This document shows, piece after piece, positions 43,759 through 53,832 of a stretch of 64,000 nucleotides of DNA. Numbering within the stretch: position 1 is the first letter of the stretch; every line of letters starts with the position of its first letter. Source of the stretch: Bedellia somnulentella (Eukaryota; Arthropoda; Insecta; Lepidoptera; Bedelliidae); assembly GCA_963576735.1 (NCBI GenBank), contig OY755198.1, forward strand, positions 7,068,001 through 7,132,000. The letters run 5' to 3'. The notes beneath the pieces are model-generated. The model had not been told where the DNA came from. It saw only the letters and a list, made by a program, of their open reading frames with translations, and made no database searches. The translations under genes were made by a program, and so were the position numbers.

Positions 43759-44092
43759 TCCTTGATATCTTGAACTATCGTGCAAAATTTGTGTGATCTG
43801 ATCAACCGTTTAGGAGGAGTTCTGTGACAAGCCAAATACAAAAGTCGGGGGTTAATGAAATGGAGCTTCGCTCCAATTAGCATCATTTTATTTGATATTT
43901 TAAACGCGTTTGTGAAACCGCGTTGTCCTTGATATCTTGAACTATCGTGCAAAATTTGGCTGTGATCTGATCAACCGTTTAGGAGGAATTCTGTGACAAA
44001 CCAAATGTAAAAATCGGGGGTAAATGGAGCTTCGCTCCAATTAGCATGATTTTATTTGATATTTAAAACGCGTTTGCGAAACCGCGTGTACT
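43759..44092. repeat. Tandem duplication of a ~167-bp unit
   Basis: 43759-43926 and 43927-44092 both run from TCCTTGATATCTTGAACTAT through GATCAACCGTTTAGGAGGA, GGAGCTTCGCTCCAATTAGC and ACGCGTTTGYGAAACCGCGT, with small differences. Confidence 0.88.
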
Positions 44093-44164
44093 GACAGTGC
44101 TAGCTTTTAATGCTATTACCTATGACCATTCAACACTTTTTTGGGTCAGATCACAGATAGTCAT

Positions 44165-44527
44165 AACAAAACATAAGCGTTCACGCCGTTTATCTCCGAA
44201 GGGGTTGGCAGAGGTACCAATACTTCTGAACTCACATGGCAGCGCCATCTAGTTTCCAGAGAAGGTACCCACGTTTTGCTTAGACAGTGTACTCACGTGA
44301 TAGGGGGCAGGCCTATCGCCGTTTCGTACGAATACACTGTCACATGACTAAGTACAACTCAGCCATGTGGGTTTCCTCACGATGTTTTCCCTCACCGTTA
44401 ACAGTCATGATAAATTAACCACACATATGACTTTAGAAAAGACAAATTGGTGTAGGCCCGACCCAGGATTGGAACTCACGCCCTTCTGTTTTCGGGCGGA
44501 TGTTCTACCCACTGGACTATCATGTCG
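44165..44527 (-). mobile_element. SINE-B, variant subfamily
   Basis: Same alternative tRNA head and GGCGCTGCCATGTGAG segment as 14598-14976; complete from AAACATAAGCGTTCACGCC to GCGACATGATAGTCCAG. Confidence 0.9.
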
Positions 44528-44608
44528 CTAAATATATGTATGAGACAGATAGTCATCTTACTCATATTTTATTATTACAGATATATTGTACCAAATAGTA
44601 TTAAAGCA

Positions 44609-44857
44609 TTATTTGCCGTGTAGTGCCGGCTTAGAATGTCGCTACCCCTTTCTACCCACGGGTGTCGTAAGAGGCGACTAAGGGTATTGGGGCTTTCATG
44701 GGATTTTTGGGCGATACGGTTGGAGACCCATCACCAAAAACCTTCATTTTTACCATCTTTTCCCCACTTAACTTCCAAAAGTGGCTGAGTAATTTATAAT
44801 TCCTTAGCTCTGGTTACCCCTTGTAGGGAAATATAGCCGTGAGTATATGTATGTATG
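44609..44857 (+). mobile_element. SINE-A with target duplication
   Basis: TATTAAAGCA at 44599-44608 and 44858-44867. Belongs to the GTGTAGTGCCGGCTTAGAAT head variant. Confidence 0.92.
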
Positions 44858-44977
44858 TATTAAAGCACTGGTAAATACAATTCTAATGAGTGTAGTGAAA
44901 ACTATCACACATATGAAATCTGTTTTTTTTTATCATAAAGTATATTTTAATAATAATATAAGTAATGAAAAACAGTT

Positions 44978-45206
44978 GCCATGTAGTGTCGGCTTAGAAT
45001 ATCACTACCCCATTCCTACCCGTGGGTGATATAGGGTATAGGGGCTTTTTAAGTGATTTTTGGGCGATGTGGTTGGAGACCCGTCACCAAAAACTTTAAT
45101 TATTACCATATTTTCCCCGATCAACTTCCAAAAGTGGCTGAGGAATTTTTCATTCCAAAGTTCTGGCTACCCCGTTAAGGGATTTATAGCCGTGAGTATA
45201 TACATA
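44978..45206 (+). mobile_element. SINE-A, tail disrupted by an RTE insertion
   Basis: Complete body; its TATG tail is cut by the LINE at 45208 and resumes after 45600. Confidence 0.88.
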
Positions 45207-45207
45207 C

Positions 45208-45599
45208 ATACATATTCTCACGCCGTTAGTTCCCATTGGGGTAGGCAGAGACTATCGATCGCCACTTTGTACGATCCTGGCAAACCTCTCTAGCTTCATT
45301 CACATCCATCAGTCTTTTCATACATGCTCTTTTATTCTTCGTACTAGGGACACCTGCCTTTTTGAGTACATTTTCTATTTGATCCAAATGTGTCCTCCGA
45401 GGTCGTCCTCTACTAACATTACCTTCCACATTGGCTCTATAGATCTCTTTTACCAATTTACTGTCATCCATCCTCTCTATATGCCCAAACCATCTCAACA
45501 TTCCTTTCTCTATCTTTCTTACAATATCATCTTCTACACCACATCTTTCACGAATGACGTCATTCCTTACACGATCACATAACCTCACATTACAAACTT
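45208..45599 (-). pseudogene. RTE LINE 3' fragment in a SINE-A tail
   Basis: The minus strand is an open frame of 120 codons: RLCDRVRND...GMLRWFGHIERMDD...GRPRRTHLDQIENVLKKAG...WRSIVSAYPNGN, then the LINE 3' end. GAGTATAT lies on both sides. This is the best-preserved RTE C-terminus in the window. Confidence 0.9.
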
Positions 45600-45671
45600 T
45601 GAGTATATGTATGTATATAATTAAAAATAGTTGCTACTCCCATTCCGTTATGTCTTGTTCAGCTACCTATT

Positions 45672-45818
45672 GTATTTATTAACGTACTGATCTCACCATA
45701 ATAGTCTGGAAAAGACTGCTTGAAGCAATAAGACCGCCAATTGTACTTCTATTTAAGAAATAATCTGTATAAAATGTCTGTATCTGTGATGTACAATAAA
45801 GAATTTCCTTTTCTACAC
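45672..45818 (+). mobile_element. Family-J repeat
   Basis: GTACTGATCTCACCATAATA, GTCTGGAAAAGACTGC, TGTACAATAAAGAATTTCC. Confidence 0.65.
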
Positions 45819-45819
45819 A

Positions 45820-46067
45820 CATACATACATATACTCATGGCTATAAATCCCTAGACGGGGTAACCAGAGCTAAGGAATAAGAAATTCCTCAGCCAGTTTT
45901 GGAAAATGAATGGGAAAAAGATGGTAAAATAAAGGCTGTTGGTGATGGGTCTCCAACCGCGTCGCCCAAAAATCCTTTAAAAGCCCTAATACCGTTAGTC
46001 GCCTCTTATGTACACCCACTGGAAGAAATGGGGTAGTGCTATTCTAAGCCGACACTACAGAGCTACT
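45820..46067 (-). mobile_element. SINE-A, full length
   Basis: Inserted at the end of the family-J repeat; ACTCATGGCTATAAATCC variant. Confidence 0.9.
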
Positions 46068-46117
46068 TTTCTATTCTTTTCTATATTTTACCTAATAAAG
46101 TTTATAATTAGGCGGTA

Positions 46118-46340
46118 TGCCGTGTAGTGCCGGCTTAGAATGTCACTACCCCTTTCTACCCATGAGGTGACTAAGGGTATTAGTAAAGGTGGTAAGGGTA
46201 AGGGCTTCTAGGGCGAGACCTATCCATCCCATCCCCATAGCCATCTACTTCATTATCAACTTCCAAATATAGCTGGAGAGTGTTTAGCTCTGGCTACCCC
46301 TTTTTGGAATTTATGGCCGTGAGTATATGTTTGTATGTAA
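46118..46340 (+). mobile_element. SINE-A, diverged
   Basis: GTGTAGTGCCGGCTTAGAAT head and GTGAGTATATGTTTGTATG tail; the centre is rearranged. Confidence 0.8.
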
Positions 46341-46461
46341 CTCAACTAAGTTCTCGAATCACTTTTTCCAGCTTTCTCATAATGTTAATGTAAATCCCTC
46401 GAAAATCCAGAAAATATGTAGAATAAAAATAATTTATTTAAATATAAACCGTGCATAAGCA

Positions 46462-46780
46462 ACCGTGATAGCCCAGTGGGTAGAACACTCGGTTATCGTG
46501 CAAACGACTAGTGTTCAAATCCTGGGTCGGGCTTACACCAATTTGTCTTTTCTAAAGACATATGTGTGGTTAATTTATCATGGTTGTTAACGGTGAGGGA
46601 AAACATCGTGAGGAAACCCACATGGCTGAGTTGTACTTAGTCATGTGACAGTGTATTCGTACAAAACGGCGATAGGCCTGCCCCTTATCACGTGAGTACA
46701 CTGTCCATGCAAAACGTGGGTACGCTGAACACCAGGTGACAAAGTCACGTGATGTTCAGAAGTATTAGTACCTCTGCCAG
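46462..46780 (+). mobile_element. SINE-B, 3'-truncated
   Basis: Intact tRNA head; stops at AGTACCTCTGCC before the final 40 bp. Confidence 0.92.
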
Positions 46781-46816
46781 TATTAATAGCCATTAATCCC
46801 TATAAGTTATGTGTGG

Positions 46817-46952
46817 AACATACATAAATACTCACGGCTATAAATCCCAAGAAGGGGTAGCCAGAGCTAAGGAATTTGAAATTCCTCAGCCACTTTTGGA
46901 AAGTTAAGTGGGGAAAAGATGGTAAAATAAAGGTTGTTGGTGATGGGTGATG
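46817..46952 (-). mobile_element. SINE-A, 5'-truncated
   Basis: Tail to AAGGTTGTTGGTGATGGG. Confidence 0.85.
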
Positions 46953-46967
46953 GGTTGGTGTTATGTG

Positions 46968-47121
46968 TTGTTTGTTTTCCTCTTTTTTTTCATATTTTAT
47001 ATTATTTTAATTTTAAGTTATTTTAATAGTTATTATTTATATTATTACTTTTTGTTTGTATGTTTTTTGTGCCACACATGGTGAATAAACGTCTTTCTTT
47101 CTTTTCTTTCTTTCTTTCTAT
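46968..47121 (+). mobile_element. LINE 3' end fragment
   Basis: T-rich, ending TTGTGCCACACATGGTGAAT, AAACG and (TTTC)n. It interrupts SINE-A debris. Confidence 0.5.
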
Positions 47122-47384
47122 GTGTGGAAAAGATCGTAAATAAAGGTTGTTGGTGATAGGTCGCCCAAAAATCCCATAATATAACCGCAAAATAACGGTA
47201 TTGGGGCTTTTGAGGGATTTTTGGGCGATATGGTTGGAGACCCATCACCAACGACTTTATATATTTTTATCGTCATCTTTTCCCCACGCAACTTCCAAAA
47301 GTGGCTGAGGAATTTCTAATTCCTTAGCTCTGGCTACCCCTTCTTGGGATTTATAGCCGTGAGTACATGTATTGTATATATGTA
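47122..47384. mobile_element. SINE-A pieces in opposite orientation
   Basis: 47122-47185 is a minus-strand piece (AAGGTTGTTGGTGATAGG). 47187-47384 is a plus-strand, 5'-truncated copy with tail. Confidence 0.75.
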
Positions 47385-48189
47385 ATATTGTAATTCCCGC
47401 TACAGTCAATGACGTAAATACCAAACTTCTATGCTCTCAAAGAACGTAAGTCACTGAATATTCTGAACTATTTGGAGTCAGAATCACGCGCGGATTCAAT
47501 TATTCAAATATATTTCGATGTTTGTCATATGAAATTATAATGGCAGCACTATTTAGAACTTTATTCACAAGACAGAGATTCAGTCGGGTTCTTATTTCGC
47601 CTCGTTGCTATTTGGTCAGTCGATAACGTTACCGAACTGCAGCGATATGTTTGTTATCAAACAATATTGATGTATGAAACGACATATTGAAATGAAATAT
47701 AAACATAAATACATATACTCACAGGCATAAATCCCAAAAAAGGGTAGCCAGAGCTTATTAGAAAACATACAGTCAAATACAGTTAATTATACATTTTACA
47801 AAGTAATACCTAATTAGAAAGTCTAGTTTCCTGAGTAGATACAGGTATTTTAACAAAGAGAGAAGTAAAGAAAACATAAAAAAAAATACTTTTACAAACA
47901 ACTGTTGAAAGGATCGCTTCTACATTAAGCGATATATTGTGCCAATACAACAAATGTTAAATGCTACATTTAAGTACCTATCATTGATTAGTAGATAAAT
48001 TACTTATTATCAACGATTATTACTATGTAAAGAATGAAATAGAATAGAAAGGAATAGAAATATATATCCCAAAAAAACATTTTAGACTACGCGTGACTTG
48101 TACAAAACGTAGCTATCAGGGTATCTTCATAATTAATTTAGCAATTTAAATGAAACTGATAAAAGATATTGGAATAATATTTAGTCATA
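47385..48189. other. Mostly unique DNA upstream of spook
   Basis: Only a small SINE-A fragment at 47700-47760 is recognised. The 47.40-47.70 kb part is not repeated elsewhere in the window and could hold distal regulatory DNA; nothing specific was identified. Confidence 0.5.
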
Positions 48190-48440
48190 AGCCATATGTA
48201 TGGTTAATTCATCATTGTTGTAAACGTTGAGGAAAAACATCGTGAGGAAACCCACATGGCTATGTTGTACTTAGACATGTGACAGTGTATTTTTACAATC
48301 GGTGATAGACCTGAACGTGAGTACACTGTCCTAGCAAAACGTGGGTACTTTGAACATCAGGTGACAATATCACGTGCTGTTCAGAAGTATTAGTACCTCT
48401 ACCAACCCCTTCGGGGATATGCGGCGTGAAAGTTTAAGTT
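48190..48440 (+). mobile_element. SINE-B, old, 5'-truncated
   Basis: From TATGGTTAATTCATCATTG to GGCGTGAAAGTTTAAG; many changes. Confidence 0.8.
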
Positions 48441-48557
48441 CAAGTTTAGTTAGGTTCAAAATATGGTGTTGCTTGAAAAGTTGTGTACAGAAGGGTTTTT
48501 AGTGCATGAATATTATATTTGGTTTGCCTAAACAGTTTGTCTTCTTTGCTTCGTACT

Positions 48558-48729
48558 TGTGGAAACAGCAAAGATATACTGGCCAGTACACCCTACTGTG
48601 TACCAACTTATAATTTGTATCTATGCTTAACTCGAAAATCATTTACACTCCGCGATGTAGGAATATGAGTGAGACGCTGCTATGTGCGTTTGAGTCCGCA
48701 GTAGTGTGCGCTCTAACATGATCCCCACA
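48558..48729 (-). repeat. LTR of the TRIM (3' LTR on the minus strand)
   Basis: Begins TGTGGAAACAGCAAAGATAT and ends ATGATCCCCACA; no difference from the other LTR seen. Confidence 0.88.
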
Positions 48730-48941
48730 GTACTCCCCTCCTAGTCGATATGACGATATCAAAGCTAGGAGGTACCTATAACCAATTACCAAATTCAGTG
48801 TGAGCAATGAGGCCGGTGATTGCATGCCTGTAGATGCTCTGCTGAATGAATGGTGTGGTGAGGTAAGCGAGGAGTAGAAGTTGCGGGTAGATCGAGAAAT
48901 GTAGTAGAAAGAAGCGTGTGTTCTTATCGAGGGGTCACCAC

Positions 48942-49113
48942 TGTGGAAACAGCAAAGATATACTGGCCAGTACACCCTACTGTGTACCAACTTATAATTT
49001 GTATCTATGCTTAACTCGAAAATCATTTACACTCCGCGATGTAGGAATATGAGTGAGACGCTGCTATGTGCGTTTGAGTCCGCAGTAGTGTGCGCTCTAA
49101 CATGATCCCCACA
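48942..49113 (-). repeat. LTR of the TRIM (5' LTR on the minus strand)
   Basis: Same 172 bp as 48558-48729. Confidence 0.88.
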
Positions 49114-49452
49114 TACTTAACAAATTCATAATAATTAAATAATCGATTTAGTAGATCATTAATTGTACCTAATCTTGATACAAGTTGTGCCTCAACATAA
49201 ATGAGTTTAGTATCTAGTCGGTTTCATGAAAACCACTCCTGTTCTTTTTTGTTAAAGATTTTAAATTGACTTAATTACACAACTTGCCACATGGGTTGTA
49301 TATAACTTATTGGGCAATTCGCTTTTCTTTCATCTACCCACTTACGTCTTCGATTTTAATACCCTTTTAGATCTGAAATGTATGCAATCGAATCACCTGA
49401 ATAAAACGAGCTCAAATACCACCTACAGAAAATGATATGCGCGCGAAAAGAG
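49114..49452 (+). promoter_or_regulatory. Proximal upstream region of spook
   Basis: About 340 bp of non-repeated, AT-rich DNA between the TRIM and the TATA box. It contains E-box-like CACATG (near 49290) and CACCTG (near 49396). No nuclear-receptor half-site of the FTZ-F1 type was seen. Function is inferred only from position. Confidence 0.45.
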
Positions 49453-49487
49453 TATAAAACCGCGTCGCTAACCGACCTCTTTGCAGT
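49453..49487 (+). promoter_or_regulatory. spook core promoter (TATA and initiator)
   Basis: TATAAAA at 49453-49459; a CAGT initiator-like sequence with A at 49485 lies 32 bases downstream, the usual arthropod spacing. This gives a 5' UTR of about 72 nt before the ATG at 49557. Confidence 0.75.
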
Positions 49488-49556
49488 GCCACCGGGGTGC
49501 GACTTCCCGCCTACATCAGTGTTGCCACTCTTAAATTTTCTTTTAGAAAACAAAAA

Positions 49557-49941
49557 ATGAGTGTCATACTTATTGTAGCCGTTATCCTCTTCGCTTTATA
49601 TAAAATTGTCTCCCGCAAAACAGTTGCGTGGAAGAAACAATCGAAATATGTGGGGGAAAATGGGAAAGTTGATTATTTAGGGCAAGCACCGGGACCTATA
49701 CCTTATCCAGTTATTGGTAGTTTACATCTGTTAGGAAAGCATGATTCGCCTTTCGAGGCATTTACCGATTTAGCTAAAAGTTATGGGGATATCTTTAGTA
49801 TCAAATTAGGGTCGACACCGTGTGTGGTTGTCAATAATTTAGAGTTAATTAGAGAGGTTTTGAATCAAAACGGCAAATTTTTTGGCGGTCGACCAGACTT
49901 CTTGAGGTTCCACGAGCTGTTTTCCGGAGACCGGAATAATT
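49557..49941 (+). CDS. spo: Cytochrome P450 CYP307A (Spook), coding exon 1
   Basis: Encodes residues 1-128 and the first base of codon 129 of a 541-residue P450. MSVILIVAVILFALYKIV is the N-terminal membrane anchor that places the enzyme on the ER with its catalytic domain facing the cytosol. PGPIPYPVIGS at 45-55 is the proline hinge, and FFGGRPDFLRF follows near 107-117. Translation starts at ATG 49557 in an A-rich context (CAAAAAATGA); the open frame extends upstream only to a GTG, and the TATA spacing supports this start. The exon ends at GTAAGT (49942), phase 1. CYP307 enzymes act in the early 'black box' steps from 7-dehydrocholesterol toward ecdysone, mainly in the prothoracic gland. 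The assignment to CYP307A rests on the whole-protein pattern. Confidence 0.93.
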
Positions 49942-50195
49942 GTAAGTATTGATTTTATTTTGTTTTTTAGAAAGAAGAATGAATGCAATTTCTGAATGAA
50001 TAATTCAAGGTTTTTATTGTATGTCTTCGTCATCGCCCAAATCAAGAAGAACAGATTGCTGAAATGAACTTCTTTTGTTTTTAACATTTTGCAGTTACTT
50101 GTGATCATAGAGAATTTAACTAAATCGAGCGGAAACCGAACATAGATCAAAACAAAAATTTCTGAAAAATTACGCTTAAAATGTGTTTCGCATAT

Positions 50196-50335
50196 AGAAT
50201 AGAATAACTCTTTATTGTACATCAAATTTACAAAAGAAATTATCATACAGTTTACAGTGAGGTACAATCGGCGGTCTTATCGCTAAAAGCGATCTCTTCC
50301 AGACAACCTTTGGAAGGTGAGATCGGTAAACTAGT
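50196..50335 (-). mobile_element. Family-J repeat
   Basis: AGAATAACTCTTTATTGTAC and AGCGATCTCTTCCAGACAAC; reverse of the copies at 38.9 and 45.7 kb. Confidence 0.65.
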
Positions 50336-50694
50336 TATCTGGGTGGATGCACAAAACAGTCATATGTCAGTTGAAATGCACTAAATCGTTTCGGGAAAAT
50401 TAAATTATTCGTTTCTTCTCTTTTTAGTTAAGTTCTCTATGCTTGTGGTGCATCTACAATTTAACAGACTTATTTTAAATTTTTTTTTCGTTTATGCCTA
50501 AACTACAATAGGTATTGCAATATATCAATAATACCACCTTAAGGTTGACAAAGCGAATAAGGGTGCTGTGGTTTTTTAGCCATAAAACTAAATTATATTC
50601 CTCATGAATTCAGCAATGTACCAGTACTAGTCTCATTAAAATTGGTCCAGCCGTTTCATAGATCAGACATATCGGTGGACAGTCAGAAAAACCG

Positions 50695-50918
50695 CAGGCT
50701 TAGAATGTGACCCCTTTCTATCCACGGGTGTCGTAAGAGGCGACTAAGGGTATTGGGGCTTTTTGGTATTCTTGGGCGATGCGGTTGGAGACCCATCAAC
50801 AATATCATTTATTTCACCATCTTCTCCCCTATCAACTTCCAAAAGTGGCTGAGGAATTTCTATTCTGAAGTTTTGGCTACCCCTTCTAGGGATTTATAGC
50901 CGTGAGATATATATTATA
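50695..50918 (+). mobile_element. SINE-A, head damaged
   Basis: Begins at CCGCAGGCTTAGAATGTG; body and CGTGAGATATATATT end present. Confidence 0.85.
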
Positions 50919-50959
50919 TCCATTGAGGAAAAGCTCTTACGTTAATACTAGTAACAGAC

Positions 50960-51228
50960 CGCTGTGTAGTGCCGGCTCCGCTGTGTAGTGCCGGCTTAGA
51001 ATAGCACTACCCCATTTCTACCGGTGGGTGTACGTATGAGGCGACTAACGGTATTGGGGCTTTTAAAGGATTTTTGGGCGATGCGGTTGGAGACCCATCA
51101 CCAACAACCTTTATTTCACCATCTTTTCCCCACTGAACTTCCAAAAGTGGCTGAGGAATTTCTTATTCCCTAGCTCTGGCTACCCCTTCAAGGGATTTAT
51201 AGCCGTGAGTATATGTATGTATGTATGT
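50960..51228 (+). mobile_element. SINE-A with duplicated 5' end and target duplication
   Basis: GCTGTGTAGTGCCGGCT appears twice in a row at the start. AGTAACAGAC at 50950-50959 and 51229-51238 flanks the whole, so the extra head was present in, or made during, the insertion. Confidence 0.93.
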
Positions 51229-51353
51229 AGTAACAGACAGTTTATTTTGCTTATCTATATATTAATATTGTCGTGTCTGAATTTAGTTATAATACTACTG
51301 TTTCGATCTGCAAAGTCATACGTTTTTTTGTACTAAGTTGTACACATGTCAAC

Positions 51354-51600
51354 ATACATACATACATATACTCACGGCTATAAATCCCTAGAAGGGGTAG
51401 CCAGAGCTAGGGAATCAGAAATTCCGCAGCCACTTTTGGAAGTTGTGTGGGGAAAAGATGGTGAAATAAAGGTTCTTGGTGATGGGTCTCCAACCCCATC
51501 GCCCAAAAATCCCTCAAAAGCCCCAAAACCGTTAGTCGCCTCTTACGTACACCCAGTGGAAGAAATGGGGTAGTGCTATTCTAAGCCGACACTACACAGC
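51354..51600 (-). mobile_element. SINE-A with target duplication
   Basis: ACATGTCAAC at 51344-51353 and 51601-51610; complete copy. Confidence 0.94.
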
Positions 51601-51649
51601 ACATGTCAACTCTACATTTTTAGAAATTTTAGAATTCCGAACAAATAAG

Positions 51650-51820
51650 TGCATACATAGACTCACTACTATAAATCACAATTGGTAACCAGAGCTTCTG
51701 AATAAGAAATTCTACAGCCACACTTAAAAGTATTTTTGGTGACCAAAAGGCCCAATACCCTTAGTCGCCTTAATCCCTTCGATAGGGGTAGTGACATTCT
51801 AATCCGACACTACACAGCTA
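51650..51820 (-). mobile_element. SINE-A, old, deleted centre
   Basis: ACTCACTACTATAAATC and CCGACACTACACAGC ends with much of the middle missing. Confidence 0.7.
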
Positions 51821-52037
51821 AAAAAAATACAAAAAAGGGCTGATAGAAAAAAAACAAAATTGGAAATAACTATTAAAAAACTTACAAATATGTCCTCAAA
51901 ATTTTGACTGCCCTTTTTTCTTCTATTCACTACACTCGCGTCAGATGGTTCACAAAAAAACTGTGATGCACTTGTTAGCGTTCTTAGAAAATGCAACTGC
52001 TATATAGGATGCTCTTTTTATTTTGAGCACAATAAGT

Positions 52038-52258
52038 TCGTATGTATACTCACGGCTATAAATCCCTAAAAGAGGTAGCCACAGCCACACTTTTGGATAT
52101 TAAAAGTTGGGAAAAGATTGTAAAATAAATGTTTTGGTGATGGGTCGCCAACCGCATCGCCCAAAAATTACTTAAGAAGCCCCAATACCCTTCCGCCTCT
52201 TAAGATCACCCATGGGAAGAAATGGGGTAGTTCTATTCTAAGCCGACAGTACACAGCA
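52038..52258 (-). mobile_element. SINE-A, moderately decayed
   Basis: Lacks the GAATTAGAAATTCCTCAG block. Confidence 0.82.
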
Positions 52259-52379
52259 ATTTGTATGGTATCAAATTATTATGTAACTAATTGTTCAGCA
52301 CTATGGTTCATAAAGTAACTTTTACTGACTGAATCACGGTATTCACAACCATCAATCTTGACTCTTGAAAGATAGACGC

Positions 52380-52520
52380 GCTGGGTAGTGTCGGCTTAGA
52401 ATTACACTACCCCGTTCCCGCCCGTGGGTGTTCACGGGTGGCTTTTTAAGGGATCTTTTGGCAATGTGGTTAAAGAACCATTGTTTTACAATGTTTTCCC
52501 CACTCAACTTCTAAAAGTGG
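52380..52520 (+). mobile_element. SINE-A, 3'-truncated
   Basis: Head GCTGGGTAGTGTCGGCTTAG, ends at CTTCTAAAAGTGG. Confidence 0.78.
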
Positions 52521-52605
52521 TATAAAGTATAAACGACGAAAAGAATCACCTAAAAATTACAATCATATTTTGTCGCCATATGCCGCACAAAGGAGCAACA
52601 ATTAT

Positions 52606-52864
52606 ACATACATACATATACTCACAGCTGTAAATCCCTGGAAGGGGTAGCCAGAGCTAAGGAATTAGAAATTCCTCAGCCACTTTTGGAATGTTGAGTG
52701 TGGTGAAGATGGTAAAATAAAGATGGTTGGTGATGGCAGTGAGACCCGGGTCTCCAACCGCATCGCCCAAAAATCCTTAAAAGGCCCAATACCGTTAGTC
52801 GCCTCTTACGTACACCCACCGGAAGAAATGGGGTAGTGCTATTCTAAGCCGACACTACACAGCA
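52606..52864 (-). mobile_element. SINE-A, full length
   Basis: A small insertion (CAGTGAGACCCGGG) interrupts the GGTGATGGGTCTCC block. Confidence 0.9.
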
Positions 52865-53198
52865 AATTATAGTTTATTTTAAAAAAAAACACCTTTATAG
52901 AAGAGTTCTCTAGATAAAAGGTACTATTTTACACTTCTTTACTTTACACAATACGACATAAAATCTGTGTAATCGTCCCGCGATAACATTATGTGTTTTT
53001 AAAAACCATTTTGGCAGTCAATGTTGTTAGCCATGTTCAAACCTTTCAAATATTTATTCGCATATTAAAAGTTAAAATTTCATAATTTCTTTCTAGAAAT
53101 CTTATTATTGTAGTAAAAGAAAGAAAGTTCATTTGCATGAAACTTGCAATAATCAGATTATGACCTTTAGAATACACAGGCAAATAACTATCGTAATC

Positions 53199-53400
53199 TG
53201 TGCAGTGTTGGCCTGGAATAACATTACCTCATTTCTTCGATCGTCGTTCTGATCGTATGGCGGCGTAAATGATTTTTGGGCGATGCGGTTCAAAACACAT
53301 CACTGAAAACATTTATCGTACAATATTTTCCCACTTTTAACTTCTACAAGTGGCTGAAGAATTTTCTGATTCTGAACTTTAAGTATTTATGTATGGTTTA
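53199..53400 (+). mobile_element. SINE-A, very old
   Basis: GTGCAGTGTTGGCCTGGAAT, ATTTTTGGGCGATGCGGTTC and AAGTGGCTGAAGAATTT are recognisable. Confidence 0.65.
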
Positions 53401-53406
53401 ATTAAT

Positions 53407-53482
53407 ACTGCCTCCGTGGTCTAGCGGTTAAGCGCTTGGTTTCAAGTACTAGTCTCGGGTTCGATTCCCGAGGGGTGGTAAA
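53407..53482 (+). repeat. tRNA-derived SINE head
   Basis: GCCTCCGTGGTCTAGCGGTT (A box) and TCGGGTTCGATTCCCGAGGG (B box with a perfect T stem). The acceptor and anticodon stems pair badly, so it is not a working tRNA. Confidence 0.7.
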
Positions 53483-53585
53483 CTTTCAAATTTAATTTAA
53501 AATGTTATCGCATTAGGTTTATGCCTGTAATGATTATGTTTTTTGGAATAAATAAATAAAAATAAATAAAAAATAAATAAAAATA

Positions 53586-53832
53586 AATTTAATTTGTAAG
53601 ATTTAACCCAGTTTGGAAGGATATTGCAGGCTTGAATCATCTGATTATCCGAAAATTACGATGATTCCGTGTTTCGGAGGGCACGTTAAGCCGTCGGCCC
53701 CGGCAACTATTACGGTAGTAGTCGTTAGTCTACCAACCCGCAATAGGCCAGCATGGTGGACTATGGCCAAATCTCCCTATATAGGGTAGGCTCGAGCCTC
53801 TTAGTGGGGACATATATGGGCTGTGAGAAATT
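53586..53832 (+). repeat. Lepidopteran-type SINE/LINE end fragment
   Basis: AAGCCGTCGGCCCCGGCAAC, CGCAATAGGCCAGCATGGTG and AGTGGGGACATATATGGGCT, wording I recall from common moth repeats. It may be the body of the SINE whose head is at 53407, separated by (AAATA)n. Confidence 0.55.

Larger units (their letters stand above)
48558..49113 (-). mobile_element. TRIM-like LTR element (Ty3/gypsy-type signals)
   Basis: Two identical 172-bp repeats, TGTGG...CCACA, bracket 212 bp. On the minus strand, TGGTGACCCCTCG one base inside the 5' LTR (48928-48940) resembles a tRNA primer-binding site. The purine run AGGAGGGGAGTAC (48730-48742) lies directly before the 3' LTR. TACT flanks both ends (48554-48557 and 49114-49117). 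No gag or pol is present. A terminal-repeat retrotransposon in miniature is the best reading, assuming two-LTR structure rather than a tandem duplication. Identical LTRs imply a recent insertion, just upstream of the spook promoter. Confidence 0.82.

Noticed and set aside
47385..47700. A regulatory element for spook
   Set aside because: The stretch is unique in the window, but no recognisable binding-site pattern supports a specific claim.
48643..49026. Minus-strand open frame of 127 codons
   Set aside because: It crosses both LTR copies and the interior of the TRIM-like element and shows no domain; chance frame.
49497..49556. Upstream extension of spook exon 1 by 20 codons
   Set aside because: The extended frame would start at GTG, overlaps the expected 5' UTR just after the TATA box, and lacks the membrane-anchor character that begins at ATG 49557.
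53407..53482. Functional tRNA gene
   Set aside because: A- and B-box and T stem are good, but acceptor and anticodon stems do not pair, and repeat sequence follows.
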